Below, piece by piece: positions 27,901 to 35,149 of a stretch of 64,000 bases of DNA. Both the position numbers and the translations under genes were made by a program. The number at the start of each line of letters is the position of its first letter. Within the stretch, counting starts at the first letter, position 1. The stretch is from NCBI GenBank assembly GCA_964561545.1, contig CAZLQF010000006.1, positions 41,173 to 105,172 on the forward strand. Reading direction: 5' to 3'. This stretch comes from CAZLQF01 sp964561545 (lineage in GTDB: Bacteria > Bacteroidota > Bacteroidia > CAILMK01 > CAYYUA01). The notes below the pieces were generated by a model, which had not been told where the DNA came from, made no database searches, and saw only the letters and a program-made list of their open reading frames with translations.

Positions 27901-29185
27901 CTTGCTGGTTTAAATTCCTAAGTGCTTCTGTTACTGCGGTATTACTCCTAAAAGCAGGATCTGAAGTTAAGATTTCGTATAATGTGTTAGACGAATTATC
28001 AGGGAATTCCTGATTCGTACTTTCAGCTATGCTTCCACCTTGCTGCCCATTATACGGCTCTGGAGAACCAAGATCCATGTGACCTACTATATTCCTGGTA
28101 TTCTCGGTAGCCCCCTGCCGATTGGTAACCCAAACCTCCAGGTTCTTAATTTGAACCTGGCTTCTTATAACCGGAAGGTTAGCCATGGCTTCGTTAAAAT
28201 TGTTCCTGAAATACTGGCCTAAAAAGAAGTGGCGGTTGGCATCATAATCATCTGCTGAAACGTTAAATTCCTGGCGCTGAGCTCCCCCTTGAACCGTGAT
28301 CTCTTTTTTCTCGCTTCTTTGCTGAGAAAAAACACTGGTCATCGTAAGCCGTCCAAACTTAAGTTTGGTTTTAACTCCAAACAGGCTTTGACTTCCGCTT
28401 ATTAAAGTTCCGGGCACGTCCATATTAATGTTACCCAGCTCAATTTTCTGAACGATCTCATCTTCGTTGCCCTGATAATCAAGGCTTACTTCATTATCAA
28501 AGGAAAAATTAGACTCCGTATCATAATTGACTCCCAACTTAACCCGGTCACCTATAGTACCGGTTACATTGAGTTGGATCTTTTGATCAAACTTAAACTG
28601 AGATGTACGCTGCTGTCTTACATTCCAAGCGGGATTTTCCGTCCTTTGAACATCGCCCTTAAACGTTAATTCTGCTGAGCCTTGAGGCCTTATATCTATA
28701 AATTCTCCGGAAAGGATCTTATCTAAGACTTCGTCACCCAGGTCAATATCAGGTACTATGCTACTCCCCTGAACAAAGTTTTGAGATTCGGCCCGCTCCT
28801 GGAAATACTGACTTTCATACCTCTCATTTTGTTGTTCCAAATAGTCATCAAAAGACACTTCTTTAGAATCACCTATATCCAAATCGCCCATTTTCCTTTG
28901 TATGCGAAAGTTCTCTAAGGAACTGTCCAATTGGACATCCCTTTCCATACTTTCAGGATATCCAAGGTCAAGGGAATGGGATTTGGAAGGACTCAAAGGA
29001 TTGTTGCTATTATCCTGGATTGGATACGGTAGGCCAGTATCATCTTGCTGGGTGGTATCGCCCCCATCTTGCTGTTGTGGAACTTGCTGAGGCATTGGAC
29101 CTGAAGCTACTTGCAAAGTGCCTAAGAAAAATACAAGAATGCCCCCAAGCCCGTAAACAATATAATTTCGCCCTTGCTCTACCAC
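21998..29185 (-). CDS. sprA: Cell-surface/T9SS outer-membrane protein SprA (Sov)
   Basis: SprA forms the giant outer-membrane barrel of the type IX secretion translocon and is needed for gliding. The 2395-aa length fits the known SprA/Sov range. The start is GTG (29183-29185), giving a signal-like N-terminus (YIVYGLGGILVFFLGTLQVASG). A Gln-rich segment and two SprA N-terminal-type repeats follow, for example WNVRQQRTSQFKFDQKIQLNVTGTIGDRVKLGVNYDTESNFSFDNE and GTLISGSQSLFGVKTKLKFGRLTMTSVFSQQRSEKKE. Many alternating-polarity strands run to a C-terminal strand ending RKRTEFGFRIRYTLGG. It lies directly downstream of ruvA, the arrangement found in gliding Bacteroidetes. Its presence implies a T9SS, though no other Spr, Gld or Por structural gene except gldE is in view. 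Confidence 0.97.
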   Translation of the reverse strand: MVEQGRNYIVYGLGGILVFFLGTLQVASGPMPQQVPQQQDGGDTTQQDDTGLPYPIQDNSNNPLSPSKSHSLDLGYPESMERDVQLDSSLENFRIQRKMGDLDIGDSKEVSFDDYLEQQNERYESQYFQERAESQNFVQGSSIVPDIDLGDEVLDKILSGEFIDIRPQGSAELTFKGDVQRTENPAWNVRQQRTSQFKFDQKIQLNVTGTIGDRVKLGVNYDTESNFSFDNEVSLDYQGNEDEIVQKIELGNINMDVPGTLISGSQSLFGVKTKLKFGRLTMTSVFSQQRSEKKEITVQGGAQRQEFNVSADDYDANRHFFLGQYFRNNFNEAMANLPVIRSQVQIKNLEVWVTNRQGATENTRNIVGHMDLGSPEPYNGQQGGSIAESTNQEFPDNSSNTLYEILTSDPAFRSNTAVTEALRNLNQQDPNVPYTNGQDYVKIDNAKQLNRSEYTLHPQLGYISLNKSLKPDEVLAVSYEYTIRNENYQVGEFAKDVKPNSDDPNVLHLKLLKSYTTRPELPTFDLMMKNIYSIGGVQLQKDDFRLQVVYEDDESGGNLNYIPENNEPELNGEPLIRVLGLDQLNRQQQASPDGAFDYIPGLTIMESNGRIVFPLVEPFGNGLEEQFEDKELAQEYLYNSLYDSTQFIAEQDAEQNKYSIRGHFQSSQGKEININAINIPKNSIKVTAGGVELTENVDYTVDYTLGKVNIINESILNSGQVIKVSAESNTPFSVQQKRLIGTRLDYKISEDFNVGGTFMNLREKPITSKVNTGNEPISNTIWGVDGSYQTGSRYITQLVDKIPFIDTKEKSNISVSGEFAHLIPGHPDAVGSEGVSYLDDFEGSEIPIEMGIPQEWELASTPEKQPGLIPNASALNDLSSNYQRAKMAWYRIDDLFFRNNNLTPDHIKADQGMQSNHYMREVLETEVFPNKQLPSGVPATMRTFDIAYFPNERGPYNYNYQEIKENGELANPEKKWGGIMRSIDQIDFQSANVEYIEFWMLDPFIYNENQQGGNMYINLGNVSEDILKDGVKSFENGLPKDGNLDQDVTETAWGYAPITTPINFAFANDPDSRQFQDVGLDGLTDERERSFFDSAFLQRLANQYGTGSEAYQQAQADPSADNYHFYRGSDYDQQERNIIQRYKDYNGHHGNSPTPEQWGEDYPTTGGLEPDVEDINNDFTLNQLEEYFQYKVNITPSQLKVGQNYITDKRTANVKLENGNRESVTWYQFKIPVRSYDKKVGQVQGFKSIRFMRLFMNGFQDSVICRLADFNLVRGDWRRYLEDLSDPGEVIVGDPIDTTSFDIATVNIEENGDRDPINYVLPPGIEREVRYDRSELLQQNEQSLALRVNNLEDGDARAAFKNTTYDIRRYKNLEMYVHAEGSMDNRQMETGDLWLFLRLGTDFNQNYYEYAVPLKPTDEGATSAEAIWPSFNNIDLSLEQLVNAKIQRDRSNQALNEIFITPAKGSNGIIRVRGNPDLSDVQTFMIGVRNPKQDDNTYQDNGEPISSEVWVNELRVSNFDESGGWAANAKVETKLADFGNLTLSGSRKTIGFGGIEESLQERSREDKRGLDFKSSFNLGKFFPEKSGIKIPMYYNYSEQTARPQYNPLNEDVLLDKRLSQAESNGTRDSILQRTEDFTLRRSLNFTNVRKARTGGGDRHIYDIENFSFTYAFTERYQRNIELKYDKEKNYNGVISYNHKFENATTSPFRGVGGGKLLRPVRDFNFSYLPSSFTFRTELNRRIRKVLYRNNTNFDALISPNYEKNFTMKRVYDLNYNPFRSLRIRYHATADAIIDEPPGPNDEEAKDSLRKNLFSFGRPERFQQQINATYEVPISKFPMMNWVSLTTSYDGSYRWETAPPAANSFGNTINNSQKLQVNGQLNLTGLYNKVEFFKTINQDGSNVDRIKQNKLDEMLKEWRQAKEEGEATEEDKPTMADVEVNEGLIKAAETVSRGLMSVRNISFDYSKNRGTGLPGYKPEPQYFGMDMTERAPGWGFVFGSQQDIRRKAARQGWITQDTTLNNLSINTVQENVTAKALIEPVNNLRINLDFSRKKTKRREELFRYDAVRDEFRSFSPTESGTFSMSFMSLPTSFVGENDDGTSPTFEQFEDNRKTIANRLSESGVIDTATEFPKGYTPGSQQVIIPAFIAAYKDKNPNNVSLDLFPKVPAPNWRLNFSGPRELGFLEDYIKSVNFNHTYRSNYSINQYQTDLDYDPNSQVSDLDAGGSFVPKYEVSQITINEQLSPLVGIDITWLNNWSSRFEYKLERTLSMSLRNLQLTEMRSRAFLVGIGWRTQEFVLPFDVGGEQVVLKNDLNFRFDFQIRRTKNTVREVGRVEPQPTGGTDVIEIKPKIDYVINKNLNLNIFFNRTINRPITSNSFPRKRTEFGFRIRYTLGG

Positions 29186-29213
29186 AATAGCTATTTTTCT
29201 GCTTCTTTAGGGA

Positions 29214-29807
29214 TTAGAGTTTTTTTAAGGCAAGTTTTATTAGTTCATCTGAGCTGGTGGTCCTACCCTGCTCTTTTTGAACTTTTGATAAAGCCTTTTC
29301 TGCTTCATTTTTCTTGAACCCAAGCATAACCAAGCCTTGCAGGGCTTCTTCCTGCTCCTTTCCCGTACTTGCTTGATCTTGACCTGAGAATACTTCCTCA
29401 CTTGTCTCTTTTTTCAAAGTTTCCTGCAATTCTATAATAATTTTTTGTCCTGACTTTGAACCTATTCCTTTGATTGAAGTTAACAACGCATGCTCACCAT
29501 CTATTATTGCCTTTTTCAGTTCTTTGGGCGTTAAAGAAGATAAAACCATTCGACCCAGATTAGGACCAACCCCAGATACACTTATTAGCTGCTGAAATAA
29601 CCTTTTTTCCTCAGGATCATAAAATCCATACAACAAATGCGCATCTTCACGGATGGTAAGATGGGTGTATAGCTTACATTGCTCGAAATTAGCGATTTGA
29701 TCATAAGTAGTTAAGGACACGTTGATCTCATAACCGATACCACCTGCTTCAATGATTACCAACGTTGGACTTTTGTAAACTAACGGACCCTGGATGTAAG
29801 CGTACAT
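29214..29807 (-). CDS. ruvA: Holliday junction branch-migration protein RuvA
   Basis: RuvA binds four-way junctions and loads the RuvB motor. The 197-aa protein has the OB domain (MYAYIQGPLVYKSPTLVIIEAGGIGYEINV), the HhH domain (FQQLISVSGVGPNLGRMVLSSL and LTSIKGIGSKSGQKIIIEL) and the C-terminal RuvB-binding helices (about 148-197). It starts at ATG exactly one base after the upstream 74-aa ORF ends and is followed 28 bp later by sprA. Neither ruvB nor ruvC is adjacent. Confidence 0.97.
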   Translation of the reverse strand: MYAYIQGPLVYKSPTLVIIEAGGIGYEINVSLTTYDQIANFEQCKLYTHLTIREDAHLLYGFYDPEEKRLFQQLISVSGVGPNLGRMVLSSLTPKELKKAIIDGEHALLTSIKGIGSKSGQKIIIELQETLKKETSEEVFSGQDQASTGKEQEEALQGLVMLGFKKNEAEKALSKVQKEQGRTTSSDELIKLALKKL

Positions 29808-30032
29808 TTAATAAATTTTTGGGAAAGGCAATTGTTCGCCTCTAAAGCTTTTTACCATACCAACCAAGGCTATTGCTTCATTGGGTTCAATGATACAATT
29901 TTTTAATTTACTAACTTTTGCTTTAAGGATCATTTCTTTGCTAAGCCCTGGTACAATATAGCCGTCAAATATAAGGAAATATTCGCCATCAAGGCAAGCA
30001 TAGATAAAGGTCGGGGTTGGAAAGTATGTCAT
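29808..30032 (-). CDS. Small uncharacterised protein abutting ruvA
   Basis: A 74-aa reading frame with an ATG start, whose stop codon directly abuts the ruvA ATG. The sequence (MTYFPTPTFIYACLDGEYFL, IIEPNEAIALVGMVKSFRGEQLPFPKIY) is mixed and globular-looking, with no signal peptide, membrane segment or motif I recognise. Tight abutment to ruvA and natural codon use favour a real gene. It may be lineage-specific. Confidence 0.55.
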   Translation of the reverse strand: MTYFPTPTFIYACLDGEYFLIFDGYIVPGLSKEMILKAKVSKLKNCIIEPNEAIALVGMVKSFRGEQLPFPKIY

Positions 30033-30167
30033 TAAATTGAACGGATTACTGAGGCTTAGGCTTGATTGCGAACAACATAATCAAATTTTAAGAGCAATAA
30101 TCAAACATTTAAGGCCATTTAGTGTTCTGTGAAGGATAAATCCACTCTCAGAAACAATTGTTTTGCT

Positions 30168-30175
30168 TAACTTTG
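30168..30175 (+). promoter_or_regulatory. -7-type element before the paaD-like gene
   Basis: TAACTTTG fits TAnnTTTG and lies 21 bp before the ATG at 30197. Because it lies downstream of the first possible start (30158), it also argues for the ATG at 30197. Confidence 0.4.
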
Positions 30176-30196
30176 TTTTTTGATAAAAAGGGAACT

Positions 30197-30706
30197 ATGG
30201 ACACTACTGAAGCTACTTATCTTGAAAACAAAGTAAGAGAAGCACTTTACGAAGTTAAAGACCCGGAAATTCCTAAAATTTCGGTAGTGGAATTGGGCAT
30301 TATCATAGATGTTCAAGCCGATGATGAAGGCAACGTTACCGTTGTGATGACACCTACTTTTGCGGGTTGTCCTGCCTTAAATGTTCTTCAGGAACAAATA
30401 AAAGTAAGGGCTTCCAAAGTAGAAGGGGTGCAGACTGCACAAGTGGAAGTCAATTACAATGTGCAATGGAATACCAATATGATATCAGACGAGGGACGTA
30501 AGAAACTTGAGGAATTTGGAATAGCACCACCCAAATGTTACGAACAACCTGATTTAGACGTTTCTATGGTTGAAGATGCTCAGTGTCCGTACTGCAGGAG
30601 TAAAAATACGACTATGAACACGCCCTTTGGCCCAACCCTTTGTCGTTCAATACACTATTGTTACAACTGTAAGGAGAAATTTGAACAATTCAAGCCGGTA
30701 GGATAG
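30197..30706 (+). CDS. PaaD-like DUF59/MIP18-family protein
   Basis: I take the ATG at 30197 as start (169 aa), since a longer frame from 30158 would begin inside a promoter-like motif. Residues about 5-95 form a MIP18/DUF59 domain (VREALYEVKDPEIPKISVVELGIIIDV, PTFAGCPALNVLQEQI). The C-terminal part is a Cys-rich segment (CPYCRSKNTTMNTPFGPTLC, then CYNCKEKFEQF), the layout of PaaD/PaaJ. PaaD assists Fe-S or metal-centre assembly of the phenylacetyl-CoA epoxidase PaaABCE. No other paa gene is in the window, so the protein may serve a distant paa cluster or general Fe-S assembly. Confidence 0.85.
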   Translation: MDTTEATYLENKVREALYEVKDPEIPKISVVELGIIIDVQADDEGNVTVVMTPTFAGCPALNVLQEQIKVRASKVEGVQTAQVEVNYNVQWNTNMISDEGRKKLEEFGIAPPKCYEQPDLDVSMVEDAQCPYCRSKNTTMNTPFGPTLCRSIHYCYNCKEKFEQFKPVG

Positions 30707-30949
30707 CCACCAATGTATGATTGAAGTTTTAAGAAAAGGTAACTTTTAAGTAATCACGATTGCATAAAGTAGACCTAAAATAAAACTGAGGCGGATAACT
30801 CCGGATAGGAAATTAACTATTGCTTTTTGTTTTCCCATTTCTTTCCATTTTTTAAGTTTATTCCTAGAGTGAACACTTCCAATAAGTGAGTGAAACTTAT
30901 CGAAAGCTACTTATTCAAATATAATAAATATTTGTTGGAATGAAGTATT

Positions 30950-31210
30950 TTAGGAGGCAAGTTTTAAAGCCGGATTTTCCATTTTCCTGATTTCCGATTC
31001 ACCATTAACAGCGATCCTAACCATGAATGGGGTCTCTGGTAATCTTTCAGCTTCAATGGTACATAAATGCATACCCTTCTTTTCATAAGAGCATTGGTTG
31101 TAGAACAATTCGCCAAGTGCATCCAAAACCGTAATTTCCATAAAACCTTCTTCTGGCAAGTTCAATTCCATTGCCAATTTTCCGTTAATAAAAAATGTTT
31201 TGCTTTCCAT
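30950..31210 (-). CDS. Small protein resembling a free-standing T9SS sorting/FlgD Ig-like domain
   Basis: An 86-aa ORF, ATG at 31208-31210 with AAAGGAAAAAT before it. It shows a beta-sandwich-like pattern: LPEEGFMEITVLDALGELFY, KKGMHLCTIEAERLP, PFMVRIAVNGESEIRKM. This closely resembles the layout of T9SS type A C-terminal sorting domains and FlgD Ig-like caps (strand, D-x-x-G turn, G-x-H strand, L-x-x-G/P-x-Y/F strand, RKM). Unlike true cargo it has no signal peptide and no upstream passenger. Homology is my inference from the pattern; the function is unknown. It stands alone, with a gene-poor region to its right. Confidence 0.6.
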   Translation of the reverse strand: MESKTFFINGKLAMELNLPEEGFMEITVLDALGELFYNQCSYEKKGMHLCTIEAERLPETPFMVRIAVNGESEIRKMENPALKLAS

Positions 31211-32709
31211 ATTTTTCCTTTTTTCAGTTTACCTAAATCACTAATACAAAGATGAGCCTGCCATACATTATTAAGGTAGACATGCATAACAACTTGGTAA
31301 CACCCTATTAACTTTTTAATATCTTAACTAAAAAATTTAAAAAACTGATTTTCAATATTTTAATATAATTTTGTTAAGGTTTTTAGTAACAAAGACAGGA
31401 GAGGAGCCCAATGTTGTCATGAAAGTTTTGCCAAAAAGCAGTAGAAGGGTGAATCCCTCAGCAGGTTTGGGTCCATTACCAAAAGTCTATGGCAAGTTTA
31501 ATTGAATCAACGATGTTAATGACGAATAAACCCAAAATGCTGGCTAACTGAATTCATAGCCTTTGAGGAATGGGTATTTTGGAATTTGTTCCCGACCGGC
31601 TTTGATCAGGTTAGCAGACCAGAAGATTTTCTACTTGCTTTGGTGTGATTTGTCATACAGATTGGATATGCCCACCTCTATGTAATCATCTTGAGCCGAC
31701 ATGCTCGTAAAATGAGAAAGTTGCCTCCATTCATGATCAGGTTCTTTAAGGAAGTCCTTAATCTTAAGGTGGTGAAATTCTTTGGATTCAATTGTTGCCG
31801 TTTTATTCTACCACCTGGACGAGTTCAAAGTAATGATCAATCGCTTTCTTTAAGGCAGAATAGAGTATTTGATCAGGAGTATTTGGTAGACCCATGCCAT
31901 ATTGGCCATGTTATAGAAAGGATTTCAACTTATTTGGATTATTTGAAGCGGTATTCCAATTCTTTGCTTAAGTTCATGAAGTAACTTTGGATGGCCCTTT
32001 AATCTCCGGAAAAATTGCGTCCCCACTTATCGCCTATTATCCGAAGATTCGCGTATTGGCCTTGGTACTAACATGGAACGTGTTGCGAATAACAAATTTC
32101 TTTCCGCCCCTTTTTACCAGTTGCTATGGTATTTTTCAGGAACTGGTGGATAAGTTGAGTGTTTGAAAAGTTGTTATCGTGGTACTTAAGGAGATCCACC
32201 TCATGGCTATGCATGTCCCAAATACGCATCCACCAAGGAACGGATTAAACTATGGCTGATTCGGGGAAAATTTAGGAACATGAGGAATTGAGCTAAATGG
32301 CAAAACGGTTGGGGCACTGTTTCGCTTGTTCAACATTCCATCTGGCCACTTTGAGTTTTCTGAGCTTTTTGATGAAAGGGTTGATCGTTCAATCGTAAAC
32401 TTTGGCTTGATGAGCTTTAAGGATGGGATTAGTAACCTATTTAAAACTTCGTTCAAAGCATAAAAAGCTATTGTAAAATCCTTTGGGTTAGAACCGCAAT
32501 TAACATTCTTGGCTAAGATAACATTCCTGTCAAAAAATGTAAAACTTCACTACAAATTCAGTTTTACCCACCTGATCATCACCAATTATTAATGGATTTT
32601 TATAAAAAACCTTCGATAGATTGGCTAACCTATAGGGGCTTTATTGCCGGCTTGATTTCCAGCATTTATACAAAAATAAGCCTCATACACTTTACGATTG
32701 AGGTAAATA
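31211..32709. other. Gene-poor stretch with possible decayed coding fragments
   Basis: About 1.5 kb without an intact gene. Short open stretches interrupted by stops look protein-like: on the plus strand near 31720-31984, one near 31975-32160 rich in hydrophobic residues (HEVTLDGPLISGKIASPLIA), and one at about 32286-32462 (ELNGKTVGALFRLFNIPSGH, then SNLFKTSFKA). They are in different frames and lack starts, as expected of an old pseudogene or insertion-sequence remnant. I cannot assign a family. No rRNA or other structured RNA was recognised. Confidence 0.4.
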
Positions 32710-32729
32710 TTGGTCGGGGTAGCTGGGTT
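32710..32729 (-). repeat. Truncated copy of the tRNA-Pro 3' end
   Basis: This stretch matches the 3' end of the neighbouring tRNA-Pro gene (32882-32901), including the CCA and acceptor strand, at 18 of 20 bases and in the same orientation. The rest of a tRNA is missing. Such fragments are typical attachment-site scars of elements that integrate into tRNA 3' ends, but the match is short. Confidence 0.45.
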
Positions 32730-32767
32730 ACTTCCATTGAGCGTAATCCAGATTTTGGGGGTAAAAT

Positions 32768-32883
32768 AAATGAACCGCCTCATAAGCTTCACTTAACTGG
32801 AGTTTTGCCTTTTTGCTCATGAAAGCTGGCTTTCATGCAAAAAAGCAAAATCCCAACTGCTTAGTGTATGAGGCGCTTCATTT
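32768..32883. repeat. Long imperfect palindrome at the 3' end of tRNA-Pro
   Basis: Left arm 32768-32826 and right arm 32829-32883 are near inverted copies of 59 and 55 bp, separated by 2 bp. The outer ends (AAATGAA-CGCCTCATA) and the inner ends (GCATGAAAGC and adjacent T/GC runs) match best, with small gaps in the middle. The right arm ends at the CCA of the tRNA gene, so the tRNA transcript would run straight into a long hairpin. It may be a terminator, a folded small RNA or a palindromic mobile remnant. Confidence 0.7.
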
Positions 32884-32960
32884 GGTCGGGGTGGCTGGAT
32901 TTGAACCAGCGGCCACACGTCCCCCAGACGTGTACTCTAACCGGACTGAGCTACACCCCG
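32883..32960 (-). tRNA. tRNA-Pro (anticodon GGG)
   Basis: The minus strand folds as a complete tRNA: acceptor CGGGGTG with CACCCCG, D arm GCTC/GAGT, anticodon stem CACGT/ACGTG with loop CTGGGGG (anticodon GGG), a 5-base variable region, T arm GCTGG/CCAGC with loop TTCAAAT, discriminator A and an encoded CCA. It reads CCC and CCU proline codons. Confidence 0.96.
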
Positions 32961-33107
32961 ATAGTGGTGGAGATAGCTTGAGCGTAAAAATTTAGATCTG
33001 CAAACATCCATAAAGCACTGCAAATTTAGCACCTTTTTCACAATTTGAAAACCTGCTCTCAGGTAAAAACTCATTTTTGGGAACAACCATTAGTACTGGT
33101 TCCATAC

Positions 33108-34001
33108 TCAATACTTATTCCCAAGCAATACCCGCCAAGCTTCATCGATTTTCCCTTCCTCAATTAACGTTTTAGCGATTTTATGAAGCTCGGTTTCCAA
33201 ATTCTCCTCCTCACCGTAGTAAGTTTTGTACAACTCAGCCATTTTAGGGCTTTCTTTAACCTCTTCTATTTCATTTTTCGGAGGTAATTCATGTTGGCGC
33301 GCCAATTGGGTGAGTTCATTACCGGTTAAAATCTGACTTTCCCGAACAGCAGAAGGCAACCCATCAAAGCCAATATTATCGTTGCCCTTCGGAGCAGTTA
33401 TTTCAAACAATCCGGATTTGGAGCGGGTATACCAATTCTGGGCCAAGCGCCCAATGTGGTCCATTTTGAAAGGATCCGGGAAGCCATTATCACCAATTAC
33501 GTCTTCATTGATATGGATCAATAGAACCTCGCAAATGGCCATATTGGCGGCACCTCCCACTTCCGCATAATTGATCAGATCCCGCAGTCGGCATTCCAGA
33601 TGAACGGGAGATTCTTTAGCCCGGTAAGGGGCCACATGCTCAGCTACTTCCTTAGTAAATCCCGATTTATCAAATTCATCATGACCCTCAGGATATTCGG
33701 TGCTGGCCAATACAGATTGCTCTACTATATCGTGGTTCACAATATGGACCACTGCTTCTTGGGTGGCCTTGATGTTTTCATAAGTATCCTTAGTGGTATT
33801 GTCTTTACCACGCCTTGCGGGGGAGAAAGCAATTATAGGAGGATTGGAACCAAAAGCATTGAAAAAACTGAAGGGTGAAAGATTGGGCGTGCCATCTTCA
33901 CTCAAGGTACTGGCAAAAGCAATGGGGCGAGGTGCCACTGCACTTAAAATATTTTGATGCAAATCCTTAAGCGGAAAATCCTTGGGGTCAATCCTTTTCA
34001 T
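33108..34001 (-). CDS. Flavin reductase-like (DIM6/NTAB) FMN-binding protein
   Basis: A 297-aa cytoplasmic protein with a split-barrel FMN-binding flavin reductase domain at about residues 15-200. Visible are ILSAVAPRPIAFASTLSEDGTPNLSPFSFFNAFGSNPP and the VHIVNHDIVEQSV segment. A helical tail of about 90 residues is rich in charged residues. Members reduce flavins or act as small oxidoreductases; the substrate cannot be read from sequence. It follows the fumarylacetoacetase-family gene on the same strand with 137 bp between. In several Bacteroidetes such a gene accompanies tyrosine/homogentisate catabolism, so a shared role is possible. Confidence 0.88.
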   Translation of the reverse strand: MKRIDPKDFPLKDLHQNILSAVAPRPIAFASTLSEDGTPNLSPFSFFNAFGSNPPIIAFSPARRGKDNTTKDTYENIKATQEAVVHIVNHDIVEQSVLASTEYPEGHDEFDKSGFTKEVAEHVAPYRAKESPVHLECRLRDLINYAEVGGAANMAICEVLLIHINEDVIGDNGFPDPFKMDHIGRLAQNWYTRSKSGLFEITAPKGNDNIGFDGLPSAVRESQILTGNELTQLARQHELPPKNEIEEVKESPKMAELYKTYYGEEENLETELHKIAKTLIEEGKIDEAWRVLLGNKY

Positions 34002-34138
34002 GAACTTAGCTTTAAACGTTAAACTAAAAACAAAATTTCAAGGCAATAACGTTGTTGAAGTAATACCATGCAAAGCTGGCAGTTGACATATGACAAAAAT
34101 TTGCCAACTACCAACTTTTTGTTAATTACTTAATGAAG

Positions 34139-35149
34139 TTACTCCACATTCTTCTTCAGATCAAGAAGTGAATAGTCGGTATGGGCTTTTTTGAATTTAT
34201 TGTGCAATTGCCCAAGTTCTTCAATTTCCAAAGTCATTTCGTCACCTTCCTGTAGCCAAGTAGGTTCGTGGTTAGGATCTTTTTGACGAGCGGTGCCATT
34301 CAATTCAAGGTAACAACCAGTACCCACAGTACCAGAGCCAATGACGTCACCTGGGAATATATCCGCACCGTAGGAAACGCGTTCGATGATCTCAGCAAAG
34401 GTCCAGTCCATATCGGCAAAATTACCTTCGGAGATCTTCTGCCCGTTGTGGTAAGCTTTCATGGTTAGGTCATAAGCTTTGCCGGTATGGTTGGGCTTGG
34501 CATCTGTGACCCGGTTTTGTAACTCATCAACAGTAACCAAATAAGGGCCAAACGTGTTGGCCATGTCTTTCCCTTTAGCGGGTCCCAGGTTTAGCTTCAT
34601 TTCTTCCATTTGTAGTTGGCGGGCACTAAGATCGTTCATGATCATGTAACCGGCTATGTATTGGTCTGCTTCAGAAGCTTTGATGTTGCGGCCTCTCTTA
34701 CCTACAACCATGGCAATTTCCAGCTCAAAATCAAGTTTATGAAAATGGTCCGGCATAAGTTCAACTTTTCCCGGACCATAGGAAGTATTGTGGTTGGTAA
34801 AGTAAAATACGGGAAACTGATCAAATTCGGGGATCATGTCTACACCCCTATTGGCTCTTGCTGTTGCCACATGCTGGCGGAATGCATAAGCATCACGACA
34901 ACTGGTAGGATAAGGAACTGGTGAAGTGAACTCTACATTATTAAGCGCAATGGCTTGTTGGTCAAATTGGCCATCTTTTATTTTACGATCAAGTGAGCGG
35001 GCAGCTTCCATGGTCTGATCTTCGCCTTTAAGCAAATCAGCCATATTATTGGGCAGCGAAGAATCAAGGGCTGCTACTTCAAACACTTGGTCCTGGTTGT
35101 AAATTCCCAGTTTTTCTTCATTATTCTGGATGAAGGTTACTAACTTCAT
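34139..35149 (-). CDS. Fumarylacetoacetate hydrolase-family enzyme
   Basis: A 336-aa enzyme of the FAH superfamily, which cleaves or decarboxylates beta-diketo acids using a divalent metal. The catalytic domain (about residues 75-310) shows YPTSCRDAYAFRQHV, HKLDFELEIAMVVGKRGRNI with metal-binding Glu residues, IAGYMIMNDLSARQLQ, GPAKGKDMANTFGPYLV and DVIGSGTVGTGCYLELNG. The chain is longer than bacterial FAH-like isomerases (about 220-290 aa) and shorter than eukaryotic FAH (about 420). With the neighbouring flavin reductase-like gene it suggests aromatic amino-acid breakdown, but the true substrate is not certain. Confidence 0.9.
   Translation of the reverse strand: MKLVTFIQNNEEKLGIYNQDQVFEVAALDSSLPNNMADLLKGEDQTMEAARSLDRKIKDGQFDQQAIALNNVEFTSPVPYPTSCRDAYAFRQHVATARANRGVDMIPEFDQFPVFYFTNHNTSYGPGKVELMPDHFHKLDFELEIAMVVGKRGRNIKASEADQYIAGYMIMNDLSARQLQMEEMKLNLGPAKGKDMANTFGPYLVTVDELQNRVTDAKPNHTGKAYDLTMKAYHNGQKISEGNFADMDWTFAEIIERVSYGADIFPGDVIGSGTVGTGCYLELNGTARQKDPNHEPTWLQEGDEMTLEIEELGQLHNKFKKAHTDYSLLDLKKNVE

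Noticed and set aside
22463..28222. Several frames of 60-130 codons opposite sprA.
   Set aside because: They are random frames within the 2395-codon sprA with no motifs and no neighbours.
31211..32709. An intact transposase or insertion sequence.
   Set aside because: No DDE motif, terminal repeats or full-length frame could be seen; only short broken fragments.
32813..32995. A plus-strand frame with VGVAGFEPAATRPPD.
   Set aside because: This is the translation of the antisense of tRNA-Pro, a well-known false protein.
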